Shown: positions 19,046 to 29,572 of the stretch, one piece after another
Layout of the letters: every line of letters begins with the position of its first letter
Position numbering within the stretch: position 1 is the first letter of the stretch
Source of the DNA: Streptomyces termitum
GTDB taxonomy: Bacteria; Actinomycetota; Actinomycetes; Streptomycetales; Streptomycetaceae
Assembly (NCBI RefSeq): GCF_014650175.1
Contig: NZ_BMUL01000003.1
Span: forward strand, 490,960 to 554,959
Direction of reading: 5' to 3'
Length of the DNA: 64,000 bases
Translations under genes and position numbers: made by a program
Notes under the pieces: model-generated
The model's input: the letters and a program-made list of their open reading frames with translations, nothing else
The model's database searches: none
What the model was told of the DNA's origin: nothing

Positions 19046-20167
19046 TCACGTCACCTCCAGCCGGAGGATCCTGTCGTCGCCGGGGCCGGGCGTGCCCCGG
19101 CCGTCGGTCTCGCTCGTCGTCAGCCACAGCCGCCCGTCCCCGTCCGCGAGGACCGTCCGCAGCCGCCCGTACTCCCCGTGCAGGAACGCCTCCGGCTCCC
19201 CGGACCGCTCCGCGCCCGCCAGGCCGATCCGCCACAGCCGCTCGCCGCGCAGCCCCGCCATCCAGATCGCGCCCCGCGCGTACGCGATCCCGCTCGGCGA
19301 GGCGTCCGAGGTCGGCCACTGCGCCACCGGGTCCGTGAAGCCCGCGCGCCCCGCCGTCCCCTCGACCACCGGCCAGCCGTAGTTCCGCCCCGGCGCGATC
19401 AGGTTCAGCTCGTCCCACGTGTCCTGCCCGAACTCGGCGGCCCACAGCCGCCCGTCCGCGTCCCACGCGAGCCCCTGCACGTTCCGGTGCCCATAGGAGT
19501 AGACGACCGAGCCGGGGAAGGGATTCCCGGGCGCGGGCCTTCCGTCCGGCGTCATCCGCAGGATCTTCCCGCCCAGCGACGCCCGGTCCTGCGCGAGCCC
19601 CGTCTCGCCGGTCTCGCCGGTCCCCGCGTACAGCATCCCGTCCGGGCCGAAGGCGATCCGCCCGCCGTCGTGGATCCTGCCCCTGGGGATGCCGGTGAGC
19701 ACGGGCTCCGGCGCCCCGAGCCGGTCCCCGGCCCCGCCGCCGTACCGCATCCGCACGATCCGGTTGTCCGTGCCCGAGGTGAGGTACGCGTACACCCACC
19801 CCTCCCGCACCGCCAGGCCCAGCAGCCCGCCCTCGCCGCCCGGCACCACCCCCGGCACCTCGCCCAGCGGGGTCTTCGCACCGCCCTCCCCGGCCACCCG
19901 GGTGACCGTCCGCCCGTCCCGCGAGGAGACCAGCAGGTCGCCGCCGGGCAGCGCGGCCAGCCCCCAGGGCGAGTCGAGCCCCTCGGCCAGCGTCCCGGCC
20001 ACCGCCACCCGCCCCTTCCCGGCGGAGGCGGAGGAACCGGCGGGGGAGGAGGACGGAGCCCCGGAGGCGGGACGCCCTCCGTCACCCCCGCCGCCCCCGG
20101 AACAGCCCACCGCGCACATCAGCGCGACGACACCCGACAGGGCCTTCAGCACCACAGGACGGTTCAC
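19046..20167 (-). CDS. PQQ-dependent sugar (glucose/sorbosone) dehydrogenase family lipoprotein
   Basis: 373 residues from GTG 20167. A lipoprotein signal (VVLKALSGVVALMCAVGC, lipobox AVGC) precedes a Gly/Ser-rich spacer and a six-bladed beta-propeller of the GSDH family: LDSPWGLAALPGGDLLVSSRDG (blade 1), GGEGGLLGLAV, RIHDGGRIAFGPDGMLYAGTGETG, YSYGHRNVQGLAWD and EFGQDTWDELNLI. The last motifs match the PQQ/calcium region of soluble aldose sugar dehydrogenases, so it probably oxidises a sugar outside the membrane if PQQ is available. No PQQ biosynthesis genes are in this window. It lies upstream of, and nearly abuts, the DUF6191-like gene. Confidence 0.88.
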   Translation of the reverse strand: MNRPVVLKALSGVVALMCAVGCSGGGGGDGGRPASGAPSSSPAGSSASAGKGRVAVAGTLAEGLDSPWGLAALPGGDLLVSSRDGRTVTRVAGEGGAKTPLGEVPGVVPGGEGGLLGLAVREGWVYAYLTSGTDNRIVRMRYGGGAGDRLGAPEPVLTGIPRGRIHDGGRIAFGPDGMLYAGTGETGETGLAQDRASLGGKILRMTPDGRPAPGNPFPGSVVYSYGHRNVQGLAWDADGRLWAAEFGQDTWDELNLIAPGRNYGWPVVEGTAGRAGFTDPVAQWPTSDASPSGIAYARGAIWMAGLRGERLWRIGLAGAERSGEPEAFLHGEYGRLRTVLADGDGRLWLTTSETDGRGTPGPGDDRILRLEVT

Positions 20168-20274
20168 GGGACGGACCCCTTCGGCGGTACGACGCTACGA
20201 CGGTTCGGCGGTACGAGCGGTCATCCCGCCCTTGATACACCGCCCGCCTCCCCCGCGGCAGGGGGCGGGCCTGT

Positions 20275-20307
20275 GGCCTGTCCCGCGAAGATCCACCGGA
20301 CAGGGAC
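20275..20307. repeat. Palindromic repeat, copy 1 (also terminator-like)
   Basis: An imperfect palindrome with outer arms CCTGTCC / GGACAGG. The 29-base core 20277-20305 differs at only two positions from 31472-31500. Here it abuts the stop codon of the aldo/keto reductase gene (CTA 20307-20309), so it can also act as a terminator for that gene. Confidence 0.8.
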
Positions 20308-21308
20308 TAGTCCCAGGACCCCCGGGCCGCCGGCAGCGCCTCGATCTCCGCCAGGTCCTTCGGGGTCAGCCGCAGGCCGGCCGCCCCGGCGTTCTCCACC
20401 GCCCACCGGGCCCGCTTCGTGCCCGGCACCGGCACCACGTGCCGGCCCTGCGCCAGCACCCAGGCCAGCGCCACCTGCGCCGCCGTGACCTCCGCGCCGT
20501 GCCGCGCGGCCACCCGCCGCAGCCCGGCCACCAGCGGCTGGTTGGCCGCCATCATCTCGGCGGTGAAGCGCGGGTGCCGGGCCCGCGGGTCGTCCGGCTC
20601 GAAGCCGCCGCCCGGCGTCAGCGTCCCGGTCAGGAAACCGCTGCCCAGCGGCATCGCCGCCAGCACCCCGATCCCGCGCGCCGCGCACCACGGCAGCAGC
20701 CGCTCCCGCGCCTCCGGCGCCCACACCGACAGCTCGGCCTGGACCGCCGCGACCGGGAACACCTGCTGCACCCGGGACAGCTGACGGATCGTTCCCTCAT
20801 ACAGGTCACCGGCGGGCGCGCGCCGGCCGCGCCGCACCCCGACCGCGCTCAGCCCGAGCGCCCGCACCTTGCCCGCCGCCACCAGCCCCGCCAGCGCCCC
20901 CCAGGTCTCCTCCACCGGGACCTCCGGGTCCGCGCGGTGCAGCAGGTACAGGTCGATGACGTCCGTCTGGAGCCGCCGCAGCGAGGCGTCGCAGGCCCGG
21001 CGCACGTACGCCGGCCTGCCGTTGGCGACCACGTGCCCGTCGCCGACGAGCAGTCCGCACTTCGTCGACACGAAGACGTCCGCCCGACGCTCCTTCACCA
21101 CCCGCCCCAGCAGCAGCTCGTTGGTGAACGGGCCGTACATGTCGGCGGTGTCGAGCAGGCTCACCCCGGCGTCGAGCGCCGCGTGCGCGGCCCGCAGCGA
21201 CCGGTCGCCCCGCTGCTCCGAACGGCTGTAGGCCCAGTGCATCGGCATGCAGCCGAGCCCCACCGCCCCCACGTCGAGCGCCGCCGCCCCGATAGTCCTG
21301 CGCTCCAC
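20307..21308 (-). CDS. Aldo/keto reductase
   Basis: 333 residues. The AKR (beta/alpha)8 barrel signatures are clear: LGCMPMHW near the N-terminus, the catalytic Asp and Tyr in SLLDTADMYGP, the Lys in VSTKCGLL, the His in DLYLLHRAD, and the NADPH-binding PVPGTKRARWAVENAGA near the C-terminus. It probably reduces an aldehyde or ketone with NADPH; the physiological substrate is unknown. It diverges from the 2-hydroxyacid dehydrogenase gene across 74 bases. The stop codon overlaps palindromic repeat copy 1. Confidence 0.92.
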   Translation of the reverse strand: MERRTIGAAALDVGAVGLGCMPMHWAYSRSEQRGDRSLRAAHAALDAGVSLLDTADMYGPFTNELLLGRVVKERRADVFVSTKCGLLVGDGHVVANGRPAYVRRACDASLRRLQTDVIDLYLLHRADPEVPVEETWGALAGLVAAGKVRALGLSAVGVRRGRRAPAGDLYEGTIRQLSRVQQVFPVAAVQAELSVWAPEARERLLPWCAARGIGVLAAMPLGSGFLTGTLTPGGGFEPDDPRARHPRFTAEMMAANQPLVAGLRRVAARHGAEVTAAQVALAWVLAQGRHVVPVPGTKRARWAVENAGAAGLRLTPKDLAEIEALPAARGSWD

Positions 21309-21382
21309 GTGCCGCCACCCCTCCTTGTGCCACCCCCAAAGTAACCAATGGCGTGCGGGATTCTTCGCATAGCCTCCCGGTC

Positions 21383-22345
21383 ATGAGACTCGCACCCACC
21401 ACCGCTGACGTGTGGCTTCCGATCCCGGCCGACGAGATCGACGGCCTGCCCGACCCGGGCGCGTCGGGTCTGGACTACCGCTTCTGGGACGGCGGCCCCG
21501 ACTTCCCGGCCGATCCCGCCCGTTGCGCCTTCTACGTCGTCCCGTACATGAAGGGCTCCGCGGTCGCGGTCCGGCCGCTCGCCGCGATGACCTCGCTGCG
21601 CGTCGTCCAGACCCTCTCCGCCGGCATCGACCACGTCGTCCCCGGCCTCGGCGCGCTCGCCCCCGGCGTCTCGGTCTGCAACGCCAAGGGCGTCCACGAG
21701 GCCAGCACCGCCGAACTCACGCTCGCCCTGATCCTGGCCTCGCTGCGGGGCATCCCGCGCTTCGTGCGCGGCCAGGACGCCGAGGAGTGGCGGGACGGCT
21801 TCTATCCGGCGCTCGCCGACAAGTCCGTCCTCATCGTCGGGTACGGATCGATCGGCGCGGCCATCGAGGACCGGCTCGCACCCTTCGAGTGCGCGCGGGT
21901 GGCACGCGTCGCACGCTCCGCGCGCACCACCGCCCGCGGCCCCGTGCACGCGCTCGCCGACCTGCCCGCCCTCCTGCCCGAGGCGGACGTGGTGGTCCTC
22001 TCCACCCCGCTCACCCCCGAGACCCGGCACCTGGCCGACGCGGGCTTCCTCGCCCGGATGAAGGACGGCGCCCTGCTCGTCAACGTCGCCCGGGGCCCGG
22101 TGGTGGACACCGAGGCGCTGCTCAAGGAGGTGGAGAGCGGACGGATCACGGCGGCGCTCGACGTCACCGACCCCGAACCGCTGCCGGCCGGGCACCCGTT
22201 GTGGCATGCTCCCGGCGTCCTCGTCACCCCGCACGTGGGCGGCTCCACCTCCGCCTTCATGCCGCGGGCGAAGCGGCTGATCGCGGCGCAGGTCGCGCGC
22301 TTCGCGGCGGGGGAGGACCTGGTCAACGTCCTGCGCGTCACCTGA
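21383..22345 (+). CDS. D-isomer-specific 2-hydroxyacid dehydrogenase family protein
   Basis: 320 residues. The Rossmann loop is VLIVGYGSIGAAIEDRL, and the three catalytic residues are in place: Arg in LVNVARGPVVDTEALL, Glu in DVTDPEPLPAGHPLW and His in VTPHVGGST. It should interconvert a 2-oxo acid and the D-2-hydroxy acid with NAD(P)H; the substrate is not predictable. ATG 21383 lacks a clear ribosome site, but TAGCCT seven bases upstream would fit a leaderless transcript. The reading extends back to 21353, but that part is not typical of the family. Confidence 0.88.
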   Translation: MRLAPTTADVWLPIPADEIDGLPDPGASGLDYRFWDGGPDFPADPARCAFYVVPYMKGSAVAVRPLAAMTSLRVVQTLSAGIDHVVPGLGALAPGVSVCNAKGVHEASTAELTLALILASLRGIPRFVRGQDAEEWRDGFYPALADKSVLIVGYGSIGAAIEDRLAPFECARVARVARSARTTARGPVHALADLPALLPEADVVVLSTPLTPETRHLADAGFLARMKDGALLVNVARGPVVDTEALLKEVESGRITAALDVTDPEPLPAGHPLWHAPGVLVTPHVGGSTSAFMPRAKRLIAAQVARFAAGEDLVNVLRVT

Positions 22346-22883
22346 TCCCCGGCCGCCGGCGCACCCCGGCGCACACCCCCGACAGTCACGCAGAGTGGTC
22401 TGCCCCTGTCCCTGAGTGACGGTCCTGGTGTATCGTCCGGGATCGGGGGACTGCGTCGTGTACGGGCTGACGCTGGGGAGCGAAGTGACGGGACATCAGA
22501 TTCCGAGGGGGGTGACGGGTGGAGCACGACCGACGGACCAGCGGCCGGCACGCCCGCGCCTCGCTGCCGGACTCGCGCGTTCGGTGCCGGACCAGGCCGC
22601 ACCGCACCGCGCGGAATGCCTGGACGGGGCGCCGCACGCCGGTGCCGAGGGGCCGCCCCGCGCCCAGGCCCCCTGCCCCACCTGCGCCCCGCCACCACAG
22701 CCGCCCGACCCGGCCCCCGAGCCCCCGGCCCCCGGCCCCCGCGCCCTCGACGGAACGCCGACCTCCGTCGAGGGCCGGGACGCCCCCCTGCCCGCCCCGC
22801 CCCGCTCCTCCCTGGCGCACGCCTTCGGCGGCCCGGACGGGGAGGCGGGCGGCTTCGGGCACGGCGAGGGGCGGGGCCCCGGC
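22346..22883. promoter_or_regulatory. Region upstream of the CdgC-like diguanylate cyclase gene
   Basis: About 540 bases before the preferred start. The frame of the downstream gene is open back to 22416, but that part encodes an atypical Pro/Arg-rich low-complexity stretch and is probably untranslated. TATCGT at 22431-22436 could be a -10. The sequence AGTCACGCAGAGTG (22384-22397) and nearby GAGTGAC elements vaguely resemble BldD-type sites, a regulator known to control Streptomyces GGDEF genes. This is a weak visual match only. Confidence 0.3.
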
Positions 22884-25736
22884 ATGAGCGCGACCGGCGC
22901 GACCGCCGTCCTGTCCCGCGCGCCCCGGCAGCCCGGCCCGCCCGGCCCCGAGCGGCCCGCGCCCGCCCCGGAACGGCCCGGCGGCGGCTGGGCCTCCTCG
23001 CTCGTCGCGCAGGTCGCCCTCGGCCTCGTCTGCGCCGGCTACACCACCGGCGCCTCCCTTGGCTGGGGCTCCCCGAGGCTCGCCTTCTTCATGGGCGACT
23101 TCGGACTGAGCGCCGCCGCGCTCGCCGCCGCCGTCTCCTGCTTCCTCTACGCCAGGACCGAGCGCGGCACCCGCCCCGCCTGGCTCCTCTTCGCCTTCTC
23201 CTCGCTGATGGCCGCCGCCGGGAACGGCGTCTGGGGCTGGTACGAGGTCGTGCTCGACCGCAAGGTCCCCGAGTCCTCCGCCGCCGACCTGTTCTTCTTA
23301 CTCTTCGCCCCGCCCGCCATCGTCGGCCTGCTCGTCCTCGCCAAGAAGCCCGTCACCCGGGCCGGCTGGGTCTGCCTCGGGCTCGACGCCTGGCTGATCG
23401 CCGGCTCGCTGCTCACGCTCTCCTGGAGCCTCGCCCTCGCCCACACCGCCCACTTCCAGGGCGAGTCCGTGGCCCAGGCCGCGCTGTCGCTGGCGTACCC
23501 GCTGCTCGACATCGTGCTCGTCAGCATGGTGCTCGCGCTGCACTTCCGGCGCTCCCCGGCCAACCGCTCGGCCGTCAACACCGCCATCGCCGCGCTCGCC
23601 CTGACCGTGCTGTGCGACGCCCTGTTCACCTCGCCGCTGCTGCGCGCCAACTACGTCTCCGGCCAGCTGCTCGACGCCGGCTGGTTCGCCGGCTCCCTGC
23701 TGCTCGCCTACGCCCCCTGGGGCGTCCGCCGGCTCCCGGAGACCGCCCCGGCGCGGGCCCACCCCCCGCACAGCCGGCCCGTCGCCGGCTCGCTCGCCGC
23801 CCTCACCCCGTACCTCGCCGCCGCCGTCTGCACCCTCGGCATCCTGTACAACGTGGTCGAGGGCCGCCGGGTCGACCGCGTCGTCGTCCTCACCTGCTGC
23901 GCCGTCGTCCTCGCCCTCGTCGTGCGCCAGGGCATCATGCTCATCGACAACATCGCCCTCACCCACGAACTGGCCCAGAAGGAGAGCCACTTCCGGTCCC
24001 TCGTGCAGAGCTCCAGCGACGTCATCATGATCGCCGCGCCGAACGGCGTGCTGCGGTACGTGAGCCCCGCCGCCAGCGGGGTGTACGGGCGGGACGCCGA
24101 GGAGCTGACCGGCACCGAACTGGCCGCGCTCATCCACCCCGAGGACCTCGGCGCCGTCGTCCACGAGGTCCGCCGCTTCCTCGCCGCCTCGCCCGCCGAG
24201 GAGCCCACCACCCGCTTCGAGTGCCGCTTCCGCTCGGGCGGCGGCGACTGGCTCAACGTCGAGTCCACCGTCAACCGGCACCACGGCGGCCTCATCCTCA
24301 ACAGCCGCGACGTGACCGAACGGGTCCGCCTCCAGGCCCAGCTCCAGCACAACGCCGAGCACGACCCGCTCACCGAACTGCCCAACCGCGCGCTGTTCAC
24401 CCGCCGCGTCGGCCAGGCCCTCGGCGGCCGCCGCTCCTCCGACGCCGGCACCGCCGTCCTCTTCATCGACCTCGACGGCTTCAAGGCCGTCAACGACCGG
24501 CTGGGCCACCAGGCCGGCGACGACCTCCTCGTGCAGGCCGCCCGCCGCCTCCAGGAGGCCGTACGGACCGGGGACACCGCGGCCCGGCTCGGCGGCGACG
24601 AGTTCGCCGCCCTCATCCTCGGCGACGGCCTGCGCGACCGGGCCGCCCGCGAGACCCAGGTGCGGGAGATCGCCGACCGGCTCCGGCTCACCCTCTCCCG
24701 CCCCTACCGCGTCGACGGCGGCACCGAGGTGCGGGTCGCCGCCTCCATCGGCGTCGCCTTCGCCGACCCCGGCACCGGCGCCGGGGAACTGCTGCGCAAC
24801 GCCGACCTCGCCATGTACCGGGCCAAGGCCGGCGGCAAGAACCGGGTCGAGCTGTACGCCCCCCAGATGCAGGCCGAGATTGCCCGCCGCACCGAACTCG
24901 CCGCCCGGCTCCGCAGCGCCCTCCACGACGGCGAGTTCGCCCTCCTGCACCAGCCCGTCGTGGACCTCGCCACCGGCCGGATCTCCGCCGTCAGCGCGCA
25001 GGCCCGCTGGCGCTCCGCCCAGGGCATCCTCTTCACCCCCGCCGAGTACCTGCGGGCCGCCGACGACGGCGAGCGCACCGCCGACCTGCACCGCTGGCTC
25101 CTGGAGGAAGCCGTCGAGCAGGCCGCCGAGCGGGCCGGCACCGGCCACCGCGCACCGGTCTCCGTCCGGCTCCCGGCCCGCCTCCTGATCGACCGCTCGC
25201 TGCCCCCCGGCTCCGTCGAGGCCCTCCTCGCCCGGCACCGGCTGCCGTCCGGCTCGCTCGTCCTCGAACTGGCCGACAGCGACCACCGCATCCCGCTCGA
25301 CGAGCTGGAGCAGCGCCTGGTGGCGCTCCGCCGCCTCGGCGTCCGGATCGCCCTCGACGGCTTCGGCAGCGGACACGTGGCGGTGCACGCCCTGCGGCGG
25401 CTCCCCGTCGACATGCTGAAACTGGACCGGGGCCTCGTCGAGGGCGTGGTCGAGTCCGCCCGCCTCCGCAAGATCACCGGCGGGGTGCTCCGCATCGCGG
25501 GCGAACTGGGCCTCCGGACCGTCGCCGAGGGCGTCGACGTCCCCGAACAGGCGCTCGCCCTGCGCGCCCTGGGCTGCGGGCACGCCCAGGGCCTCGCCTT
25601 CACCGGCCCGCTCGACGAGTACCGGCTCCGCCGGGCCCTCGTCCGGGACGCGTACCCGCTGCCCGGGACGGTCTCCGTGCCCGCCGCCGGAGGGGCCGGA
25701 AGGACCAGGGGACCGTCACCCGATCCGCTCACATGA
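22884..25736 (+). CDS. cdgC: Membrane PAS-GGDEF-EAL protein, probable diguanylate cyclase (CdgC-like)
   Basis: 950 residues from ATG 22884. About ten hydrophobic segments fill residues 35-365, followed by a PAS domain (FRSLVQSSSDVIMIAAPNG onward), a GGDEF domain (GGDEF at 570-574) and an EAL-like domain. The RxxD inhibitory site (RTGD) is exactly five residues before GGDEF, so product-inhibited cyclase activity is likely. The EAL domain is degenerate: SAQ replaces EAL and DGFGSGH replaces DDFGTGY, so hydrolysis is unlikely. Architecture and position just upstream of ilvB match, from memory, CdgC of Streptomyces, a diguanylate cyclase controlling development. Codon 139 is TTA, so translation may depend on the bldA leucyl-tRNA. 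The start could be further upstream (open to 22416). Confidence 0.8.
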   Translation: MSATGATAVLSRAPRQPGPPGPERPAPAPERPGGGWASSLVAQVALGLVCAGYTTGASLGWGSPRLAFFMGDFGLSAAALAAAVSCFLYARTERGTRPAWLLFAFSSLMAAAGNGVWGWYEVVLDRKVPESSAADLFFLLFAPPAIVGLLVLAKKPVTRAGWVCLGLDAWLIAGSLLTLSWSLALAHTAHFQGESVAQAALSLAYPLLDIVLVSMVLALHFRRSPANRSAVNTAIAALALTVLCDALFTSPLLRANYVSGQLLDAGWFAGSLLLAYAPWGVRRLPETAPARAHPPHSRPVAGSLAALTPYLAAAVCTLGILYNVVEGRRVDRVVVLTCCAVVLALVVRQGIMLIDNIALTHELAQKESHFRSLVQSSSDVIMIAAPNGVLRYVSPAASGVYGRDAEELTGTELAALIHPEDLGAVVHEVRRFLAASPAEEPTTRFECRFRSGGGDWLNVESTVNRHHGGLILNSRDVTERVRLQAQLQHNAEHDPLTELPNRALFTRRVGQALGGRRSSDAGTAVLFIDLDGFKAVNDRLGHQAGDDLLVQAARRLQEAVRTGDTAARLGGDEFAALILGDGLRDRAARETQVREIADRLRLTLSRPYRVDGGTEVRVAASIGVAFADPGTGAGELLRNADLAMYRAKAGGKNRVELYAPQMQAEIARRTELAARLRSALHDGEFALLHQPVVDLATGRISAVSAQARWRSAQGILFTPAEYLRAADDGERTADLHRWLLEEAVEQAAERAGTGHRAPVSVRLPARLLIDRSLPPGSVEALLARHRLPSGSLVLELADSDHRIPLDELEQRLVALRRLGVRIALDGFGSGHVAVHALRRLPVDMLKLDRGLVEGVVESARLRKITGGVLRIAGELGLRTVAEGVDVPEQALALRALGCGHAQGLAFTGPLDEYRLRRALVRDAYPLPGTVSVPAAGGAGRTRGPSPDPLT

Positions 25737-25794
25737 TGAGACGGCCGTCCCACCCACTTGACAGTGCGGAGGGCGGGAGGAGAGGGTCAGTGCC

Positions 25795-25836
25795 ATGCGC
25801 ACCCGAATTCTCGTACTTGGACAGCGCGTCGGCTGA
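25795..25836 (+). CDS. ilvL: Leader peptide of the ilvBNC attenuator
   Basis: A 13-residue peptide, MRTRILVLGQRVG, preceded by GGAGGAGAGGG and followed about 40 bases later by a terminator. It holds an Ile-Leu-Val-Leu run plus a further Val, the three amino acids made by the downstream operon. Ribosome stalling on these codons when branched-chain aminoacyl-tRNAs are scarce should prevent terminator formation. Its last codons overlap the 5' arm of the alternative stem. Confidence 0.85.
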   Translation: MRTRILVLGQRVG

Positions 25837-25878
25837 AGCCGGGCCAATGAAGGCCGGCTGAGAACCACCCGACGCGCT
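25823..25878 (+). promoter_or_regulatory. Alternative RNA stems of the ilvBNC attenuator
   Basis: AGCGCGTCGG (25823-25832), inside the leader peptide reading frame, pairs perfectly with CCGACGCGCT (25869-25878), which directly abuts the terminator. A smaller hairpin AGCCGG / CCGGCT (25837-25842 / 25854-25859) is nested inside. A stalled ribosome would cover the first strand and change the folding, the classical attenuation layout. TTGACA at 25758-25763 could be a -35, but no -10 follows at the right distance. Confidence 0.7.
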
Positions 25879-25914
25879 CCCCTCGCTTGCCTCACGGCAC
25901 GAGGGGTTTTTTGT
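25879..25914 (+). terminator. Attenuator terminator upstream of ilvB
   Basis: Stem CCCCTCG / CGAGGGG (25879-25885 and 25900-25906) with a 14-base loop, followed by six T residues at 25907-25912. A classical intrinsic terminator 76 bases before the ilvB start, with no complete gene between it and the leader peptide. Confidence 0.85.
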
Positions 25915-25987
25915 TGCACGGGTTCTCTCGAAAATCGACGCAAAACCCCCTTAAACACCTCGCAAAAACCCTCTGCTTCGAGAAGAG

Positions 25988-27841
25988 ATGCTGATGACCG
26001 AGCAGGCCACCGGGCACCATCCGCAGCCGCGGCCCCGCAGCGGCGCGACGCCCGCCCCCACCGTCGAGCACGTCACGGGCGCGCAGTCCCTCATCCGCTC
26101 TCTCGAAGAGGTGGGCGCGGACACCGTCTTCGGCATTCCGGGCGGCTGCATCCTCCCCGCGTACGACCCGATGATGGACAGCGAGAAGGTCCGCCACATC
26201 CTGGTCCGCCACGAGCAGGGGGCCGGCCACGCCGCCACCGGGTACGCGCAGGCCACCGGCAAGGTCGGCGTCTGCATGGCGACCTCGGGTCCCGGCGCGA
26301 CCAACCTCGTCACCCCGATCGCCGACGCCCACATGGACTCCGTCCCGCTGGTCGCGATCACCGGCCAGGTCGCCTCCAAGGCGATCGGCACCGACGCCTT
26401 CCAGGAGGCGGACATCGTCGGCATCACCATGCCGATCACCAAGCACAACTTCCTGGTCACCAGGGCCGAGGACATCGCGCGGACCATCGCCGAGGCCTTC
26501 CACATCGCCTCCACCGGCCGCCCCGGCCCGGTCCTGGTCGACATCGCCAAGGACGCCCTCCAGGCGAAGACCACCTTCTCCTGGCCGCCGCAGGCCGACC
26601 TGCCCGGCTACCGCCCGGTGACCAAGCCGCACGCCAAGCAGATCCGCGAGGCCGCCAAGCTCATCACCGCCGCCAGGCGCCCGGTGCTGTACGTCGGCGG
26701 CGGCGTCATCAAGGCCGGCGCCACCGCTGAGCTGAAGGTCCTCGCCGAGCTGACCGGCGCCCCCGTCACGACCACCCTGATGGCCCTGGGCGCCTTCCCC
26801 GACAGCCACCCGCAGCACGTCGGCATGCCCGGCATGCACGGCGCCGTCACGGCCGTCACCGCGCTCCAGAAGGCCGACCTGATCGTCGCCCTCGGCGCCC
26901 GCTTCGACGACCGCGTCACCGGCAAGCTGGACAGCTTCGCCCCGTACGCCAAGATCGTCCACGCGGACATCGACCCGGCCGAGATCGGCAAGAACCGCGC
27001 CGCCGACGTCCCGATCGTCGGCGACGCCCGCGAGGTCATCGCCGACCTGGTCCAGGCCGTCCAGGCCGAGCACACCGAGGGCCACCGGGGCGACTACAGC
27101 GCCTGGTGGTCCGACCTGAACCGCTGGCGCGAGACCTACCCGCTCGGCTACGACCTGCCGGAGGACGGCAGCCTCTCGCCGCAGCAGGTCATCCAGCGCA
27201 TCGGGCAGCTCGCCCCCGAGGGCACGATCTTCACCGCGGGCGTCGGCCAGCACCAGATGTGGGCCGCCCACTTCATCGACTACGAGAAGCCCGCCACCTG
27301 GCTGAACTCCGGCGGCGCCGGCACCATGGGCTACGCCGTCCCGGCCGCCATGGGCGCCAAGGCCGGCATGCCGGACCGCCCGGTCTGGGCGATCGACGGC
27401 GACGGCTGCTTCCAGATGACCAACCAGGAACTGGTCACCTGCGCCCTGAACAACATCCCGATCAAGGTCGCCATCATCAACAACGGCGCCCTCGGCATGG
27501 TCCGCCAGTGGCAGGCGCTGTTCTACAACCAGCGCTACTCCAACACCGTCCTGCACTCCGGCCCGGACGACGTCAACCCGCAGGCCAGGGGCACCCGCGT
27601 CCCGGACTTCGTGAAGCTCTCCGAGGCCATGGGCTGCGTCGCCCTGCGCTGCGAGGACCCCGCCGACCTGGACAAGGTCATCGCCGAGGCCAACGCCATC
27701 AACGACCGGCCGGTCGTCGTCGACTTCATCGTCCACGAGGACGCCCAGGTGTGGCCGATGGTCGCCGCCGGCACCTCCAACGACGAGGTCATGGCCGCGC
27801 GGGGCGTCCGCCCCGACTTCGGCGACGGCGAAGACGACTGA
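25988..27841 (+). CDS. ilvB: Acetolactate synthase large subunit
   Basis: 617 residues. A thiamine-diphosphate enzyme that makes acetolactate or acetohydroxybutyrate, the first common step of valine, leucine and isoleucine synthesis. It carries the ThDP glutamate region ([14 protein letters not shown], then [19 protein letters not shown]), a central FAD-binding domain ([15 protein letters not shown]) and the metal/ThDP motif [29 protein letters not shown]. The length is usual. It lies behind a leader peptide and terminator, so expression is attenuated by branched-chain amino acid supply. ATG 25988 follows GAGAAGAG; ATG 25994 is an alternative. ilvN follows after 32 bases. Confidence 0.96.
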   Translation: MLMTEQATGHHPQPRPRSGATPAPTVEHVTGAQSLIRSLEEVGADTVFGIPGGCILPAYDPMMDSEKVRHILVRHEQGAGHAATGYAQATGKVGVCMATSGPGATNLVTPIADAHMDSVPLVAITGQVASKAIGTDAFQEADIVGITMPITKHNFLVTRAEDIARTIAEAFHIASTGRPGPVLVDIAKDALQAKTTFSWPPQADLPGYRPVTKPHAKQIREAAKLITAARRPVLYVGGGVIKAGATAELKVLAELTGAPVTTTLMALGAFPDSHPQHVGMPGMHGAVTAVTALQKADLIVALGARFDDRVTGKLDSFAPYAKIVHADIDPAEIGKNRAADVPIVGDAREVIADLVQAVQAEHTEGHRGDYSAWWSDLNRWRETYPLGYDLPEDGSLSPQQVIQRIGQLAPEGTIFTAGVGQHQMWAAHFIDYEKPATWLNSGGAGTMGYAVPAAMGAKAGMPDRPVWAIDGDGCFQMTNQELVTCALNNIPIKVAIINNGALGMVRQWQALFYNQRYSNTVLHSGPDDVNPQARGTRVPDFVKLSEAMGCVALRCEDPADLDKVIAEANAINDRPVVVDFIVHEDAQVWPMVAAGTSNDEVMAARGVRPDFGDGEDD

Positions 27842-27873
27842 GCGCGCAGCGAGACCAAGGGAAGAGACCAGAC

Positions 27874-28401
27874 ATGTCCACCAAGCACACGCTCTCCGTC
27901 CTCGTCGAGAACACGCCCGGCATCCTCGCCCGGATCGCCGCCCTGTTCTCCCGCCGCGGCTTCAACATCGACTCCCTCGCCGTCGGCGTCACCGAGCACC
28001 CCGACATCAGCCGCATCACCATCGTGGTCGGCGTCGAGGACCTGCCCCTGGAGCAGGTCACCAAGCAGCTCAACAAGCTGGTCAACGTCCTGAAGATCGT
28101 CGAACTCGAGCCCGGCGCCGCGATCCAGCGCGAGCTCGTCCTGGTGAAGGTCCGCGCCGACAACGAGACCCGCTCCCAGATCGTCGAGATCGTCAAGCTC
28201 TTCCGCGCCAAGACCGTCGACGTCTCGCCCGAGGCGGTCACGATCGAGGCCACCGGTTCGGGCGACAAGCTGGACGCCATGCTCAAGATGCTGGAGCAGT
28301 TCGGCATCAAGGAGCTCGTCCAGTCGGGCACCATCGCCATAGGGCGTGGCGCCCGGTCCATCACGGACCGGTCCCTGCGGGCACTCGACCGCAGCGCGTG
28401 A
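27874..28401 (+). CDS. ilvN: Acetolactate synthase small (regulatory) subunit
   Basis: 175 residues from ATG 27874, with AAGGGAAGAG upstream. An N-terminal ACT domain (LSVLVENTPGILARIAALFSRRGFNIDSL) binds valine for feedback inhibition, and the C-terminal domain begins near RELVLVKVRA and ends IAIGRGARSITDRSL. This subunit stimulates the large subunit and gives feedback control. It is the second gene of the attenuated ilvB-ilvN-ilvC operon; the 129-base gap before ilvC contains TACGGT, so ilvC may also have its own promoter. Confidence 0.96.
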   Translation: MSTKHTLSVLVENTPGILARIAALFSRRGFNIDSLAVGVTEHPDISRITIVVGVEDLPLEQVTKQLNKLVNVLKIVELEPGAAIQRELVLVKVRADNETRSQIVEIVKLFRAKTVDVSPEAVTIEATGSGDKLDAMLKMLEQFGIKELVQSGTIAIGRGARSITDRSLRALDRSA

Positions 28402-29532
<1,131 letters not shown>

Positions 29533-29541
29533 GCCTTCCGG

Positions 29542-29572
29542 CGCGGGGCCGGACGCACCGTCCGGCCCCGCG
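29542..29572 (+). terminator. Terminator-like hairpin after ilvC
   Basis: A perfect 12-bp stem CGCGGGGCCGGA / TCCGGCCCCGCG with a seven-base loop, nine bases after the ilvC stop. No T run follows, as is common in Streptomyces. A TACACT at 29651-29656 in the remaining gap could be a -10 element for serA. Confidence 0.7.

Noticed and set aside
22416..22883. N-terminal extension of the CdgC-like protein
   Set aside because: Open frame but low-complexity Pro/Arg/Ala-rich, with no ribosome site; the ATG at 22884 precedes the first recognisable segment.
25758..25763. TTGACA as ilvB promoter
   Set aside because: The -35 is perfect but no acceptable -10 lies 16-19 bases downstream, and it is very close to the leader peptide's ribosome site.
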